The notes under the pieces are model-generated. The model made no database searches, was not told the origin of the DNA, and worked only from the letters and a program-made list of their open reading frames with translations. From Nautilus pompilius (lineage: Eukaryota; Mollusca; Cephalopoda; Nautilida; Nautilidae), in assembly GCA_018389105.1 (NCBI GenBank), contig JACATO010002450.1, positions 1,310,501-1,374,500 on the forward strand: a DNA stretch of 64,000 bases, written 5' to 3'. A program made the position numbers and the translations under genes. Positions 62,837 through 64,000 of this stretch are shown here, one piece after another. Each line of letters begins with the position of its first letter. Position 1 is the first letter of the stretch.

Positions 62837-64000
62837 TACATGCATTTATGGTAATAAAAGAGTTGGCTCATTTGGATTAATCTGTTGTTCTTCACATCCT
62901 GTTTCCATAACTAACAGTTTTAACATTTTCATTATCTGATCAATTATTTGTTTATGTTTTTAAATGATTCTTGATAAAGAAGTCATGGGAATGAATTACC
63001 TAAACAAATTACTGACCTTACAAAATATCATTAAGTACACTTTTGTACTTTGTTATTTAGCAGTCTTGATTTCTACTAAACATCTGTTTTGTATTTATTA
63101 GTGGGTTTGAACACTATTTTGTATGATTCTTTTTTTAAAATTAATAAATATAACTACTATAACCAATTTATCAAAATACTGCAGTAAAATATAGTTTATG
63201 CCATATTGCACCCAGAAATTTATTGCTATTGTATAAAAACCTCTATCTCCACTTAGCTAAATGATCTGCTACTTAAACTGGAATATGAATAATCTTGATT
63301 TACTTTTTCTAGAAAGAAAGGAAGGAAACCCACATGTTTAGTGAAAAGTTTGTTTTGTTTTTTTTTTGTTTTTTTTTGTTAGTTTTTTTGGCAGGAAGTC
63401 AGATGGAAGCGTTTTTTTTTTATTTAATGTTAGTGCAGATAATTTTTTTCATCTCTATTATTTTGCCAAATGACTTCAGAGTGAAACGACAGCATTACAT
63501 GGAAAACAAAGAGAATTTTTCTATTCACAGTGATGATATCATTAGTTTATGTTGCACTATGATTAGAACAGTATTTATCAAAATGCAGGCAGTGAAAGAG
63601 TTAATTAAGAAAACTGCCTAACTTTAAGCATTCTGAATTATGTATTGTAAATAAGTTTTAAATAAAAAAAGATGTTTTGTTTTGGCACATCCAACTGAAT
63701 TTCTTCCAAAAATTTTTAAAACACACAATAGTTTTGAAAAATTATTTGATTGCTTTGCTATTTTTCCTCATTTCCCAATGCCTAAATTCAGCTTTCCATT
63801 AATGAAGTTAGGCTGTAATTTAACATGGTGATTGATTACTTTTTTTGTTTTGTTTTTTAAATCCTCTGTATTTACATGAATAATTGATATATAAAGTCAA
63901 CTAAAACTCTTTAATAGTAAGTTATTGAGACACTGTGTGTGTTACAGAAATATAGGGCCTTAGTCAGTAAAAGCTCATCCCTTCCCTTAACTTACAGTGT
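62837..64000. other. Intron, no gene recognised
   Basis: A+T rich with T tracts near 63358-63420. A 95-codon frame at 63334-63621 begins in a T-rich run and shows no domain. Nothing else supportable. Confidence 0.5.

Overview
The window looks like a piece of an animal nuclear genome. It is strongly A+T rich, with spliced exons, very long introns, poly(A)/poly(T) and GT microsatellites, tRNA-derived SINEs and many cut-and-paste DNA transposon relics. A mollusc, perhaps a cephalopod, is my best guess from the mix of giant introns, mariner/Tc1/hAT/pogo relics and SINEs. That is an inference from general character, not a match to a known locus.

The only host gene I can support is one ankyrin-repeat gene on the + strand. 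Three internal exons are visible (4804-4932, 13527-13633, 49815-49909). They join in phase into about 110 residues of continuous ankyrin repeats. The introns between them are about 8.6 kb and 36.2 kb. The previous and following exons are outside the window, so probably almost all of the 64 kb is intron of this gene.

The introns are filled with DNA transposons of different ages. In order: a Tc1-like relic (5482-6567); a GC-richer tandem repeat of about 510 bp (10071-10980); an old hAT transposase relic (minus strand, 17720-22866) split by a second, 4059-bp hAT element (18639-22697) that still shows TIRs, 5-bp target duplications and its own introns; a pogo-like transposase relic (27079-28300, +); a complete-ended Tc1 element with TIRs of about 200 bp (28729-30273); a mariner (39381-40684); a second mariner of the Hsmar1/cecropia type (51691-52946, minus); a Tigger/jerky relic (about 54430-56528, minus); and a short Tigger derivative that keeps only the N-terminal DNA-binding domain (62255-62836). 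SINE copies lie at about 12490, 57570, 59379 and 61664. Every transposase seen is broken or truncated, so nothing here looks able to move by itself.

I found no prokaryotic-type operon, CRISPR array, rRNA or intact tRNA gene, and no viral gene. I did not find a convincing new biological system. The most informative structures are the hAT-in-hAT nesting, which fixes the insertion boundary to the base, the HTH-only Tigger derivative, the unclassified 510-bp tandem repeat, and two intronic hairpins.
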